A stretch of DNA of 64,000 nt, from NCBI GenBank assembly GCA_015501595.1, contig JADNRX010000027.1, positions 234,327-298,326 on the forward strand, in the 5' to 3' direction. Each line of letters starts with the position of its first letter. Within the stretch, counting starts at the first letter, position 1. This document shows, one piece after another, positions 32,993-45,660 of this stretch. Both the position numbers and the translations under genes were made by a program. The stretch comes from Hymenopellis radicata. Taxonomy: Eukaryota > Basidiomycota > Agaricomycetes > Agaricales > Physalacriaceae. Under the pieces are notes generated by a model. That model ran no database searches and had not been told where the DNA came from. It worked only from the letters and a program-made list of their open reading frames with translations.

Positions 32993-35990
32993 CCAGGGCG
33001 TCAGGATAATCCCCCATTTCCTTTCTTCCTCTTCCCCCACTTCGACCTCACCACGACCACTATGGCTCTGACTACGACGTCGCTGTGCTGCCGCCTACGT
33101 CGGGATCGTCGACTCGTCTTGTCGAGGTGAGTCATTTCCTTAAGGCGGCCATGTTGAACTTTCCGCTCATCGTTGTGCAGGTGTCGGGATGTTGGATTTG
33201 GCATTCTCGCAGTATTGCCAGACGTCACTCGAAACGGCGCCGCCGCCCTCGGTAAGCTATTTCTTGCCATGGTGTTCAACCTCGAACCAATGCCATGCGG
33301 ACGTGCTTTGCAGGCTGCGTGACTTTTGTCTAGCCATGACTCTCGCCCGACGCACTTCCCACCGACATCACCGACGACTTCAACTGCGATGTGACTCGAC
33401 GACGTTGATTTTGCTGACCACGGTAGGTCCATGTTCGGATTGATTGTTCTTTGAGTTACCTTTGCTTAGCCACATCGACTCATCCATTCAAGACTTTGAT
33501 CACGGACTCTTTACCCTCTTCCTCGACTACGTACCGGTCAGTTACGGTCTTACTCATTGTTAACAATGTTGTTGACATCGCCTTGTGTCTAGACGTCGAC
33601 CACCTCGTCGTCATCGGGATTCGGCAGGACGTCGATGTTGGTCTTGTCCTTCGTTGGACACTGTCAAGCCTTCGCCGACGTCTCGACCTCATATGTTCAT
33701 CTTTCTTCTATCAAGTGTTCATGCTTCACTAACTACTTACATGTAGCCTTACCGTTGGACTTTGGTTCTATTTCGGCTCATCGTCGAGGTAAGTTTACCT
33801 TCCCCCGTGTCGTCGGTTCAACGTACTAACAACTTGCAAGTTGCAGTCATCGACCCCCACATCAACCTCTTGCCTTTGTCGACGTCGAGTCTTCGTCGCC
33901 GCCGTTGTTGGTAAGTCTCATCCTTCATTTACTTGATCATCGAGTCACCTTTCATCAAGGTCATCGTCGACGACTCGACTATCATCATTCGTTGTCTTGT
34001 ATGTCCTCACCATGTTCACGTTCGTCTCAGATGTTAATGAGCTTTTTCTTCATTAACAGGTCCTCATCAACATTGACAGCGCTGTTCATTGCCGACTGAC
34101 TGTGAGTCGCAAAGTCTTCTCCTACCGGTACGTGGTCAAGTTTCCTTCGTTCGCGATGTCTCTGATTGTTCATACAATTGTGAAGGATCTAGCAAGTACT
34201 TCCCTTGCGATGACGCTCATCGGATTCTGAGTCGATTTCAGGATCACGCCGCAGGTAAGTCTTTCCGTTCATTTCCTCCTTTATGCGCTGACCGTCTCCT
34301 TTCGTGAATCAGGTTGTTCGAAGCTCGACGCGTACGGTAAGCATGTCATGACCAGTTGTCATGCAAATGAGTTGACATTTACTTTGAAACAGAAACGAGA
34401 GTTGCGTGAATGACAACTTGGACGGCCTGGTAAGCGTCTGACTGTCCTTCTTGTTCGCCTTTTGAACTAACGGTTAACTCAGCTATAGAACACGCACGAT
34501 TCGACTGGTCTCTTACGCGGAGGTGCCGGCGAAGGAAGTAAGATTCGGGCAAAGCTCAATGTGCAGATTCTGACGATTACATAGCGATAGATGCGGCTAC
34601 AAGCGTCTCGGCTTTCGACTACTTTACGAGGTAACACTTTTGTTACCCCGAAAGTAGACTTACTAACTTGTTTTTGGCAGATAGACCAGTTGATTGACGC
34701 TGTAGATACAGAAGGTAAGCTGCTGTTGGTGGTGTGGTGTACCCTACTAACGAGACTGCAACAGATGTACAGTAATGTAGAATGAGTAACTAGTTATGTA
34801 GTTGAAGTAGGTGTGGGAAGGCCCAGGACACGACACGAGCCGTAAGGCGAGAATGTCGCCGGTGACTCGTGGAGAGAATTGTCGCGTGAACGACACTGAC
34901 AAGCGATGGTTGAGTCGGGAGGGACGAAGTTGATTTTGGTATTCAAAGACGGGGCTTCGGCACCGTACACGCAGAGAGCAGTAGAATACAAGTCGAGCGA
35001 AGCTTCCTAGCGTAGTTACATCCGGCGTAGTAAACAGAACCCTGAGAAATCTAAAATTTGAACAGAAGAACGAGCTGGAGACTTAAGATGGAGTGCTCCA
35101 GAGCCGCACTACTATGTTCCTAGGCACATTGAATAAAGTTCAAAGGTGACACAAGGATCCGCACTCGGTGCTCACCATAACACGCGGTCCTCTCGTTACG
35201 TGCCTATCGGCTTCTTGTGCACGTCGCGAGGAAGGATACAGAAAACCTAATTCGCAGTAAGCCGAAAACCATTCTGAATGAAAGCTTACCTGAAATTGCC
35301 GATTGTGTTGATGACGGCAACACTATTCCAGTGCGCCGAATAGTCCACGGGAAGTCCAGAGGTCGTCGTCATTGAGGAGTGTCGAAGCGAGGTCATGATT
35401 TGAGCGCAAGTTCCTATTCGGGCAAACCCGAGCGATCGACGTGACTTGTTCTCATACCCTCACCACGTCGAGTTCAAGTTCTCGTGTCTAACAAATTCTG
35501 ACTTTCTCTCGTCCTGCGCGCGCCTCTCTTGTATCGGGATATTCTCTTCAAAACTCTCGCTTGACATCCCGACGGTTCTCTGGGAGCGACAACGCGTCCC
35601 CTTCCACTTTTGACGGTCACCTCGCATTCCGCTTCCGTCAATTTCGAGTTCAGCTATCTATGACGCGGCACTTGCAACTCAATCTTATCGCGTCGGGGCC
35701 GACAGCCTGGGAAGGGTGACGCGGCCTTCATCCTTGCCTCTATCCCCCATCCCGTTTCGATCTGGACGACCATTTCTGTGGGGAATCTCTCCTCGGCGTT
35801 AAAGGAGCTTGCGGATACAATACTCTGGATGCTTAATTCAGGGCGAAATCCCTGGCAAGACAATTCAAAACTCGCTGTACAGCATGCGGACTCTGAATGG
35901 ACTTCCATTCACCAGCGGTATGTGCCCCCATTTTGCGTATGACGACTCATTTCTATCAATAGACTTTATTCTAGATGCTCTGAGATCCGC

Positions 35991-36469
35991 AGACCTCGCG
36001 GTCTTGTGATTGTTACGCCATGTTGAAGTTCGCGCCGTGGAACCCTCCTTCGCTCGATTATGGTTTCTTCCTTTATGTGGCGGCGTTACCACAGTCCAGA
36101 ATAAGGATACGACATTCGTATGGATCCGCGAACGTTCGACTTGGGAACCTTTTCTCGTTGACGAGATCTCGATTTGGACTAGCTCACTTTGGTGCGTTCG
36201 ATTTGATAATGTCCTCTCGACTCGCTCATACCTCTCCCAGATATTCTTACAACATTCCTCTACTCGCAGCCCCATCGTTCGGCTCCTTGCAATTTCAATT
36301 CAACAACATTCCGACACCAACTTACGTGTGGCGCGAATTCCAACATTCCGCGGATTCGGTTGACAAAGCCTAACTGATGGCTTAGCGACAGCGACGTCAT
36401 GGCCCTCGAATCCGAACTGCATTAATTCCCTCAGATCTGGATCTCGCCCGAGATAATTTGGGATATAAG
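35991..36469 (+). promoter_or_regulatory. Promoter module B, unit 1
   Basis: AGACCTCGCGGTCT (35,991-36,004), AGATCTGGATCT (36,433-36,444) and TATAAG (36,464-36,469), then a pyrimidine-rich leader and ATG at 36,550. Confidence 0.55.
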
Positions 36470-36549
36470 CCTGGACCAGCAAGGTGTCCCCCATTCCATT
36501 CTTCCTTTCCCCCCACTCGCACTCGCCTCTCACACTCACTACGACCACC

Positions 36550-37101
36550 ATGTTGACGCCGTCGGTCGTCTCTTCGACGTCGGGATCGCTAGCTCAACAT
36601 CGTGTCCGCCGGGTAGGTGTCCTCTTGCCGTCATGTTCGAACTTGTGTTGATTATCGGCACGTTGAACAGGATGTCGGGGTGTCGGGATTTGACTGCTCA
36701 AGGGCTCTCGCTACCTCGCACGGGATCTCATCGGAACGCGGGACGACCCCGCCAGCATGTTCGACTTCAAGGAACTTTACCTTCAATCGAGGCGACGCTA
36801 GTCGCCCTAGGTCACGGGTATGTTGAACTTTTTTCTTCACCCATGTTGGTTGATTCCTTGATTTACGTTCTCTTATAGTTTGTCGACTCTCTTTCAAGAC
36901 TTGTCTTGGTTGGTGTTGGCTTTTTCTTGTTGGTCTCCGTTGACGTCGATCTAGTTTCCACGACGTCAACATCAGTCGAAGACTTGACTCTTGCTCGTCT
37001 CTTCCTCGAAGGTATGTTAGTCTTTCCGTTGATTGTCCTTGACCGATGTTAACTGGTCTCTAGGTCCTTTGTCGCCATCACGTCAACGCATCGGGGCTTA
37101 A
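36550..37101 (+). CDS. Hypothetical spliced ORF from promoter B, unit 1
   Basis: Four exons (36,550-36,612; 36,671-36,817; 36,879-37,011; 37,064-37,101) give a continuous 126-residue frame with a Ser/Thr-rich N-terminus and one hydrophobic segment (LVLVGVGFFLLVSVDVDLV). The introns are clean (GTAGGT/AACAG, GTATGT/TATAG, GTATGT/TCTAG). The same exons in units 2 and 3 carry single-base indels that break this frame, so it may be non-coding or decaying. No homologue is recognised. Confidence 0.3.
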
Positions 37102-37783
37102 CCTCACCGACCTCGTCTCTTGCCACGCTGCTAGCTGTCTCATTGAAGTATGTCTACCCTTTCATTCATTTCTTATTGACTACTAACTACTTTCAGCATT
37201 CACGTTGACTTGTCTTCTCCCGACGTCTTGCTGAGTATGTTCTGTCCTTCGTTCTCTTGAGTCTTCGTCGACGCTGACTATCTCGGGCAGACGGGTATGA
37301 TGGCCCATGGTCACATCGATGCACTGTAAGTCTTGGCACCTTGATGTCTTCCAACATCGTCTAACTCGCCATCAGCTACGACTTTGACAACAGCCAAGGC
37401 CGTCGTTGAACGAAGATGTTCTTCAACGCTGCCTCGAACTTGAACCACGGGTACGTCGAGTTCCTTGGTTCGGCTCAGCCTCTTTCTAGGTCTGCATGTT
37501 TCGGGTCGAGGCCGACACTGTAACAGCAGTAAGTCTTGACCTTGCACTGTCCGCCCCTTCTGAATGTGAACGTTGCAGCGCTCGGAAACCGCTTTTGTCG
37601 ACTCGGTACACGGCGGACGTGGCGTACGTTCAATCCCCGCCCTACGAAGATTTAGCAGATTTTTTAAATATCCACTTTTAGCTTGCGAGTTTTGTTCTTT
37701 GAGTATTCCAGCCTGTTATTTCACGATTAGAGTACAGTCTACCAAGTCGTACATACCAGCGTAGCATAGATATTTGATCTCGA
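37102..37783. other. Unit 1: 3' part of sub-repeat B
   Basis: Further exon/intron-like alternation (donors GTATGT near 37,147, GTAAGT near 37,326 and 37,530; acceptors such as TTTCAG near 37,196). No supportable frame. Confidence 0.35.
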
Positions 37784-37809
37784 GTGGCAGCCGTTCTGCA
37801 CTGCCACTC
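37782..37809. repeat. Hairpin GAGTGGCAG / CTGCCACTC
   Basis: A 9-bp perfect inverted repeat with a 10-nt loop at the start of the open frame that precedes the unit 2 gene. It is repeated at 51,199-51,226 before unit 3. It may be a regulatory hairpin or chance. Confidence 0.5.
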
Positions 37810-38080
37810 AGGCGTCGAGTCCGAGAAAGGAAGGACACGCCTCTCTCCGCCAACGATAACAGGACGTCGTCGCGACGACCCCCACACGTCCGCCCAGGAA
37901 GACGAAGACGACCACCCACACGAAGACGACATCCGCCATGGCGACACTTCCTCCCATCGATCCACCCGAAGATCATCCTCCCAGACACCACTCCCACCCA
38001 GTAGTCGCGACATCCCAGAGGAGCACCCGGGAGGAAGACGACCACCCCAGATGACCGACTCACTCGCAGAACCCGAGTAG
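37784..38080 (+). CDS. Candidate 5' exon of the unit 2 DUF6535-type gene
   Basis: An open frame of 98 codons, Arg/Ser- and then Asp/Glu/His-rich (DEDDHPHEDD), with no ATG before an upstream stop, so it needs an upstream exon or another start. A GTAGGG donor at its end (about 38,078) and a GACTAAC branch with GAGTAG acceptor (38,121) lead to the exon encoding GFPTYDDAQMPVRV. In unit 2 the phases do not fit; at the equivalent place in unit 3 they do. It is therefore a likely but unproven N-terminal exon. Confidence 0.35.
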   Translation: MAAVLHCHSGVESEKGRTRLSPPTITGRRRDDPHTSAQEDEDDHPHEDDIRHGDTSSHRSTRRSSSQTPLPPSSRDIPEEHPGGRRPPQMTDSLAEPE

Positions 38081-38247
38081 GGAGGGCGACTAACGCATGG
38101 AGGCGACGTGTGACGGAGTAGTGCGTCGAGGATGGGAGTGTGCGGGAGGAGGTGACGGGGCGTCGGGAGAGCAAGAGGCGTCAAGACCCAGGTCGTGTCA
38201 CTCGGCGACTAGAGCACCCCGGGTTTCCAACATACGACGACGCGCAA

Positions 38248-41213
38248 ATGCCAGTCAGAGTTTTCATGGGCCATGGTGGTCCACTGCCCACCAAGGCGTG
38301 GTGGTCGTCGACTCAAGCGTCGACTCGTCTTAATGCGTCTGGTGAGCTCAACATTTACTTGCACAATTCCCGCCGTTTACTTGTATCAAGACCCATTTGA
38401 TGCACTGGAAGAGTGGTCAGCGTGCGTCAACGCTGCTCGAAATGACATCGACAAATATATACAGACCTGGAGAGGCGAGCTCGATACCCTTCTGGTCTTT
38501 GTGTGTCCGTTTCCCCACAACGCATCACAATTATTCTTATTCTCTGTTCTAGGGCGCTTTATACTCCGGAATAGTTGCAGCCTTCCTGGTCGATTCTTAC
38601 AAATGGCTCCAGCCCGATTCCTCAGACGACACGGTCACCCTCCTCCTCCATCTGTCGGCGCAGTTAGCAAACGAGACCAATATCGCCGCATCGCTTCCTG
38701 CCTATTCGCCCTCGTCCGCCCAGATCGCTATCAACGTCCTCTGGTTCTCGAGCCTCATCCTCAGTCTTACTTCCATCCTGCTCACCATCATGGTGAAACA
38801 GTGGCTGAGCGAATACACGTCCCCGGCCGGGACAGCGTCGCCCAGACACACATTCGCCATCAGACAAGCGCGCGTGGACAGTCTGGCAGATTGGCATATT
38901 AACGTGATAGTGGATTGGCTACCACTCCTCTTGATTTCTTCCCTTTTTCTGTTCTTTGGAGGACTCGCCACGCTACTGTACACGTACAATAGGCTCTATA
39001 ACGATCGGTCTCGTCTGTATACCCGCAATTATATTCATCGCCACTTCCATCCTCCCCGCGTATAGGTCGGTCCAAGCATACCTAGCGGTCATCCTCCTTG
39101 GGCCAATCATAAGTGTCTTCACGAAACGGCCCCTTGTTTGAACAGTACGTGATGCTTGGGAGTCGGCGAGCAAAAGGGCACAGCTCGAGCCTCGGGCATT
39201 GCTATGGTTGCTTAGAACCATCTGTCCGTGGACGCCTTCCCTTTATACCACTGTATCAGTCTGCACCCGCAGTCTGGATCCCATGGTAGCTCCGAAAGCT
39301 GCTTGTGACTTGTATCGGTACAGCACCGTAGACGAAAAACTACGTTTCACAAAGGTGCAGGCTCGGAGATGCTCATCGGAGGGGACAAATTCGAAAAGAC
39401 CTGTTCATTGTTGGTGGACGGAGCCAAGTCCTTGCCTGCAGGTCCCGAGTGGCAGGATGTCGATCCCGATGATCTCGTCGACTACGTTAAAACTCTGTCG
39501 CTGTTCCTCACTCTTTTCTCACCAGAGTACTTGTCGACAGGAACAATGTATATTGAAAAATACCCCGCCTATGTATTTCGAAAAGGCGTGGAGATTGTAA
39601 TCGACATTGCGATTGGCGATAAACTTCCGAAGAGTCTTCCAGTCCTGCGTCAAGAGGAGGTCGAGAGCTTCGTTCTCGAACAGTTGCTTATCATAAACAA
39701 CTTCGAATGGCCTGAAGACCACGCCGTCAAAGATCGACCTGGTATGAATATTTCATCTTTACTTCTTCGCTTCCCGCGCTGATGTCTTGTAGCGGCCGAC
39801 CTACTGTTACCTCTGACACATGCAGCTCTCGGCGCGCGCAACCGGCATGCCGCCTCACTATTCATCACCTTGTCCACCCTTGCCCTTGGGATAACCCGTC
39901 GCATGTCCGTCCAAGAATTTTGCAATAACCGGGACCACTTGATATCCCTGCTCAACGGAATGGCCGCGTTTATATTGGACAGCTTGAGCAAAGAAAAGGA
40001 GGCTCCATCTGTGAAAGCAGCGGTATCATCTTGGATGTCGGTTCTATTCGAGGGCTATGCACACAGCAAGACAGGGGAGGGCAAGGCTATCCAGAAGTGG
40101 GATGTCGAGGATCAACGTTAACGATCAACTTGTACAGGCGGCCATGTGCGAACTTATACATGCGCTCGAACGGGCGTACCTGTTTGATTCAGAGCTCTGG
40201 GGAGAACCGTCGATGGACAGGCACCGGTTGCAAATCAATTTTGGATGCTCGAGAGTAAAAGTTCTGTATTACATTTTATCGCAGTACACTCACGAGTTCA
40301 CTCGTAGGTTCTCTGTGACGCTTATCTCGGAAGTACCGTCGACAGCGACCCGTGGTCCAGAGAGCATCGAGACTTGTGGGCGGAAATTCTCGAAGAGACG
40401 GAAAAGCATCGTGCGACGAAAGCGCTTTTGGATTCATTCCACGGCAGCCATGTTTTGCAGGCGGATAACACTGACGAAATACGCGTCTTGTGCAGACTCC
40501 TTCCGATGTGTAACACGGAATCACCGCTCTTGTTCGCTGGCGTTTCTTGTCTTCTGGATATCTATGCATCCATTAGTAGTGGCGAACACGATGACCACCT
40601 ATCTCTCATAAGGGAGTGCATTACGGATGTTTTCTGCAAAGCCTACAACATCCGCGGAACGTCTTACCTTGATGATGAGGTCGCAATCCAATGTATGTTC
40701 GTGATCGCTCAACGACTCTTATGATACTAAGTAGCCTCGCACGCAGTGTCAACAACAATGCAACGGGTGCTCTCCGCCTTTAAAACTGATACTCAAGAGC
40801 CGTCTTCACTGCTCACCAGCTCCCTACCTGCATTGATGCTAGAGGCCTCGGCGTGTTACGATCAGGACGATCTTCCAGGCCGCATCCAAATCCGATTGCA
40901 GCTCACGCAGCTTTTGCATTCGCTCGAGCGTTTACTAGTTCAAAACCCAAGCTCGCCTGAGGAATTAGGTGGTCTTGCGATCCAGTGGATCATGGCGCTG
41001 GGCCGGGTGCAATCTGGGAACAGCATTTTCTTTGCGACGCAGAAGGGGTTTAAGGAGAGTCAGAGGAAGGCGATGGGTGCTGTGCAGGGGTTGCTGAGGG
41101 CGATACAAGGGAATGAGGATGTTATGGGTGTTGTGAGGGCTGATTCGGGTGTGTCGAATGCGGCTGTTGTGTTTAGGAATGTGTGTGGGCAGTTTGAGGT
41201 CAGTTTGTTATGA
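38248..41213 (+). pseudogene. DUF6535-type gene, array copy 2, broken
   Basis: Homologous along its whole length to 25,079-28,074. Disruptions relative to copy 1: an 8-nt deletion at ~38,990 in the membrane region; a Trp codon changed to TGA at ~39,138; a 7-nt deletion at ~39,370; and a 13-nt insertion at ~40,117, made of a duplicated GATCAAC around GTTAAC. An 18-nt and a 9-nt deletion are in frame. The 8- and 7-nt deletions together restore the frame, but only after about 125 garbled codons that include stops. Exons 5 and 6 remain open (for example 40,746-41,213). It is probably not producing a full protein. Confidence 0.8.
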
Positions 41214-44189
41214 GGAAGCAACCCGTGAATAGAATAAATGTGTAGTAGTCTTCCTACCTAATTCGGCGTGTGGCGCATTTGAGAGAAAACATTGTACTTA
41301 TAGCCATATATGGATAGATTGTGCTTATTTCTTCTGCCGTTCGTGTCCCGTTCGCGCGGCTTGAGCTGCCGTCGAGTTTTGCACTTTGGTCGTCGTTAAG
41401 CTTTTTCAAAAAAAACGCGAGAAGTCCAACGTAGGTTTTCGGAACTTTGACAATAGTTCCCCCTCCCGAAGGTATCATGGATTGGAGAAACGAGTATAAG
41501 TGTTACAGGTGGTACTACGGAGGTGCGTGACCCGGTACGACCAATGTGGCGTACAAAAAAAAAAGGATGCCGCGTTCCGACAGCAAGTACCAACTGTGTG
41601 GAAGCTGAACGTCGCGACATTCAGTTAAGCACGCTCAGACGCCAGGGGTCCACACAGTCCACGGTAGGTGGTCGTCATCACCATGGTACTTGCTCCAGTC
41701 AACAGGCGCACGGGAGAGGGAGAGAGAAACAAACCGTAGGAAAGTGGGGGATTTCTCGCTGTCCGAGCCCTCTTTATACTCCCTGGTGGTGGCGGTGCTG
41801 TTGTTCGTTTGTTGATTCGTTTAAGTTCGAGCAGGTGATATGACGACACCAGCGCTTGTTAGGCTTTGGCCTGACCCGAACTGCGATTTTGAGTATCCTC
41901 TGTTTCCCGTCCCCTCACCACGACGTGAAAGGGCTTCTCAGCCGCCTTCGAACGATATATACTTGTCCAGGTTTTCCGACATACAACGTTGAGGATTCAA
42001 CAAACAAATCCTAGTCATCCGGTGACCGCGGCCAGCAAGTGTGGCACGATAAATGTCCCTGGCAACGCACGTTCACTCCTCAGCCGAATTGGTTTCTGAA
42101 AGTCTTGAGAATCTCAGTGGTGTCGGTCCCCTACTCACAGCTGAAATCCCCTTGAAAATACAAACTCAGTGTATGTAAATTCACCTCAGAAACATAAGCA
42201 GAACCTCAACAAAATGCAAGACAAGTTCACGGAAGACATGTGCTCAGGTCCCTCAATACAAAGCTTGAAGGTACGCAGAGGACGGCTCCGTGGACTTTGC
42301 CTATTCTCCCACCTTCCGTCATGTCGACGCCGAGCGCACACACCACCCCGCCTCATGGTCTTCACCGCGGCCTTCAAACATAGGGAGACGGCGTCGTTGA
42401 GCGTCTCTCACAGCCCGGGGTTGCTCGCCGCAGGGCAAAAGTTTCGTGTTTTTTGGTCTCATCAAGCCGCCAAAGTCTGAAAATTGGCAGGTCGGATTGA
42501 ATGTCATTTCGACAGGAAAAGCAGTGAGTCGCACCTGTATATTGCCTCCCGTGGTCTCTCAATTCGTCCAGAAATGAGTTCAGCCGACGGTGGCGAGAAC
42601 GGCGCGAGCACCTGCAGCCGACGTTGATCCCAAGTCAAATCGCGCGATCCTGTACTCGGACGGCGGGTGTCGCTCGCCGCGGGGCAAAAATGTCGGTGAC
42701 TTTAGCCTCTGTTGGCGATTTTGAATCTGACAGTTCTTCAGGTCAGGTCCGACTCCCATTTGTCTTCAAAACGGCAAGATTTACCTTTGTTCTTCAGGCC
42801 AGACCTCACGACTCTTCCAGAACCGAGCGCGATTCAGCACGAGGAACATCCATTGTCGAAAAGGTAAATCTAATCCTCATCTCATCCAGATTCTCCTCAA
42901 GAAACGGGGTTGTGGCCCGCGACGAACCACGTCAAAGTAGCGCGACCCCAGAGATCCAGATCTGGACAAGTCCAATTGTCAATTCCCGAACGAATATGAA
43001 TGGAGGTACGTCACCTTTGGTTCAACTTCGAAAGTTGAACATCCAGGTTAGGGAATTTGAGCCAAGACGGGAAACAAGCGCCCCAGACAACGGCGTCAGG
43101 CGTCCTCGGCGGATTCTGAGCCCGTCCTCTTCGACATCACCCTCTCAAACGTCGACCTCATCCTCAACTTTACACACCGACATCAAATCCATCCTTACAA
43201 CGGAAGCGAGTAAGCGAGGAGCAGATGAACTGGTACTGTTCGTCTTACTCCGTGCTTTCCCCCGCTGAACACTTCCAGACACGAAAATCAACCTCAGGAA
43301 ACGACGCCACATCAAAGTCATCCGCGAACTTGCCCCAATCGGATTTTGATGGCGATGCGGATCTGAGGGTGTTAGTTTGAAACGCCGCGGTCTCGGCTCG
43401 GCCCAAAGATTGATGGTACGTTACCTTGTTTTCCCAAGGTTCGAAAGTTCAACATGTCAGCTAGGCAGAATCAGCACCTCAGGCATTCGAAGAGGAACAG
43501 GAAACGACTCACCTGGAGACTGTTCTGAGCATCGCTCGGCGTCCTTCTCGCATCCGCCGCGTCGTGAAATCCAACTTCGTCTCGGAACCTCACTGGAGTC
43601 GGCGGCTACCTCAACTGAGTCGAAATAGTGTCAGTAACAGAAATGAAGGACGCGGCATATGGTATTTCCATCTTCCATCAAATGACCGCGTTGCCCACGC
43701 CCTTGCTGACCCACGACCAAGTCTAGCCAGTCCTCGCGACGCCACACTTCAAACCCGACCAACCAGTTCTCCCCATTCGGACTCCATGGCGATACGGATC
43801 CGCGTATATCCAACATCAATCGCACGGAAATCTTCCCGAAGAAGCAATGAAAGTACGTTACCTTCTGTCGTTATGTTCAAAAGTTGAACATGACCATTTA
43901 GGAAAGTCTGCGGGATTTTGGCCTGGAGTTCGCGCGCGACCCAGACCAGCTGCACACAATTGTCTCCTGACCGACCCCAATGTTCCGACTCGGCGCTCGT
44001 CAAGTAAACTCTCGCAGTCGGCATCGGGCTCGCCCTCCAACGGGCAGTATACCACACGGGAAGAAGAACGACAGACGACGAAGGAAGCGAGGAGAACTCC
44101 CTGATCAAGATCTAGATCTGGCTTTTCCATGAGCCGTAAAAAAAAAGTGAGAGGAATAGAAGAGGCACGTACCAACTTTATCTTGGTCC
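41214..44189. other. Unit 2: intron-rich region with short spliced frames
   Basis: Matches 28,075-31,039 of unit 1. The homologue of the 30,414 frame (43,564-43,852) carries one extra base near 43,727, which breaks it. The ~41,390-41,520 segment differs from unit 1 but equals unit 3. Confidence 0.4.
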
Positions 44190-44790
44190 TCATCCTAACG
44201 AGGACACCAGGCCGACTCCGTAGTCTTCGCAAATGATGCCCGCCTTCGAAAACAAAGTAAGAGCGTCATCGAGCGCAATTTTCGTCTTGGTCATCGTCAA
44301 CGAAGCCACCACGGTTCAACGTTCATCTCTAACATATCAGGTACGTACCTCGGTAACTTTTGAGCAACTTGCAGTAACGACGCCATGTAGAGTCCTGCGT
44401 GTTCCTCGCCTCCTGCAGTACGCGCTGAGAGGGTCGGCGGTGAAGGTGCTTCGGGGTACAGGTTCTTAAGGTCGATTTGGGGATATAAGGGCGCGATTTT
44501 GACAAGCAGAGAATGGTTAGAATAGAAGTCGAATAATATTCGACACTGTAAAATACATGTGTCGTCGTGTATACTGTTCCCAGGCGTAACTCTTCAGATC
44601 AATGAAACTGAAAGTGAGGTGAACATACCTGAAAAGCGGGACCAACCGCGTGTTTAGCATGTCCGCAAGCACTCCCAATGGTTCTAACACTCGCTCCCTA
44701 CACACCAAGACCGTCTAAGAAGTAGTAACACGTACCTGGAGCATCGCAATGTTAATAAAGTTCAGAGCCAGTGACCGAAATATCCGCACT
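44190..44790 (-). CDS. Hypothetical minus-strand spliced gene, partial, unit 2
   Basis: Same exon chain as 31,040-31,640, with a few base changes and all splice sites kept. The palindrome at 44,528-44,544 lies at the same place in it. Function unknown. Confidence 0.3.
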
Positions 44791-45660
44791 CAACAGAACA
44801 CGCGGTTCTGTCGTTATGTCCATATTAACATTCTTGAAACGTCGACACGATATACGCAAAACCTTATCCACGGTGAGCCGAAAATCACTCTGAGTCATTT
44901 CAACAAAAGCTTACCTCCAAATTCCGATTGTTTCCGCGCTATCAACGCCCTTCATAGCTTCTGCGCATGTCCGCGGTCGGCGCAGAAAGTCCAGAAGTCG
45001 TCGTCGTTGAGGAATGTCAGAGCGATGTCTTGAAGGTGACAGTATGAGCGCAAGTTCCTATTCGGGCAAACCCGAGTGATCGACGTGACTTGTGCTCTTC
45101 TTCTCACCACCGCCAAGTTCAAATTCTCGCATCTAATAAATTCTGCCCTTCTCTTCACCTGCGTGCGCCTCTTTTGTGCCGGAATACACTCCTCAAGAGT
45201 CTCATTAGAGATCCCGACGGTCCTAGGGGCGCAACAACGCGTTAAACGCGTCCTATTCGACTTTTAACTGTCACCTCGCATTCCGCTTCCGTCTATTTCG
45301 AGTTGTGCTATCTATGACGAGGCTCTCTGGTGCCTCCCCAACTCAATCTTATCGTGTCGGGACCGGCAGCCTGGGAACGTGGACGGCGCTGACGCGGCTT
45401 TCACCCTTGCCTCCATCCCCCATCTCATTTTGACCTGGATATCATTTCTGTGGGACATTTCTCCTCGGCGTTCTTAAGGCGACTATTACAGCATCCTGGA
45501 ACAGGATTCTCGGCATTGTCCTCACGAGAATGTCACGAACGAGCTCCATGCTCAAGGACGCGGATATCCCATTTCTATTCAAAATTGCAAGTCCCCCCGT
45601 TCCTGTACCATGTTGGCTGATGGCTCGTTTTAGAGGTTTTTAAAGCATGTTTAGATCCGC

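Larger units (their letters stand above)
31641..36549. other. Unit 1: sub-repeat A, A promoter module and first part of sub-repeat B
   Basis: Downstream of the A promoter (TATA 32,987-32,992; first ATG 33,062), exon-like pieces alternate with 47-62 nt intron-like segments: 33,127-33,180, 33,252-33,313, 33,423-33,469, 33,537-33,592 and 33,789-33,846, and more to ~34,760. No long reading frame survives joining. On minus, a 65-codon frame at 34,991-34,794 contains LCVYGAEAP-type sequence that also occurs in unit 2 (48,167-48,496), and is read towards sub-repeat A. From ~35,050 sub-repeat B repeats the order seen from ~31,560 in A. Confidence 0.4.
25044..38212 (+). repeat. Tandem array unit 1 (13.17 kb)
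   Basis: It starts at AGCACTCCGGGTTTCC and is followed directly by unit 2, which starts at the equivalent AGCACCCCGGGTTTCC. Contents in order: DUF6535-type gene, spliced short frames, a minus-strand spliced frame, and sub-repeats A (about 31.8-34.9 kb) and B (about 35.1-37.7 kb), ending with the 5' exon region of the next unit's gene. Confidence 0.9.

Noticed and set aside
37678..38184. 168-codon minus frame rich in Ser/Arg/Pro
   Set aside because: It lies opposite the candidate 5' exon of the DUF6535-type gene, is low complexity, and its counterpart in the next unit (51,225-51,683) is reshuffled by indels.
38273..38902. 209-codon plus frame inside copy 2 of the array gene
   Set aside because: It is an off-frame reading that runs through an intron. 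The DUF6535 match is in a different frame.
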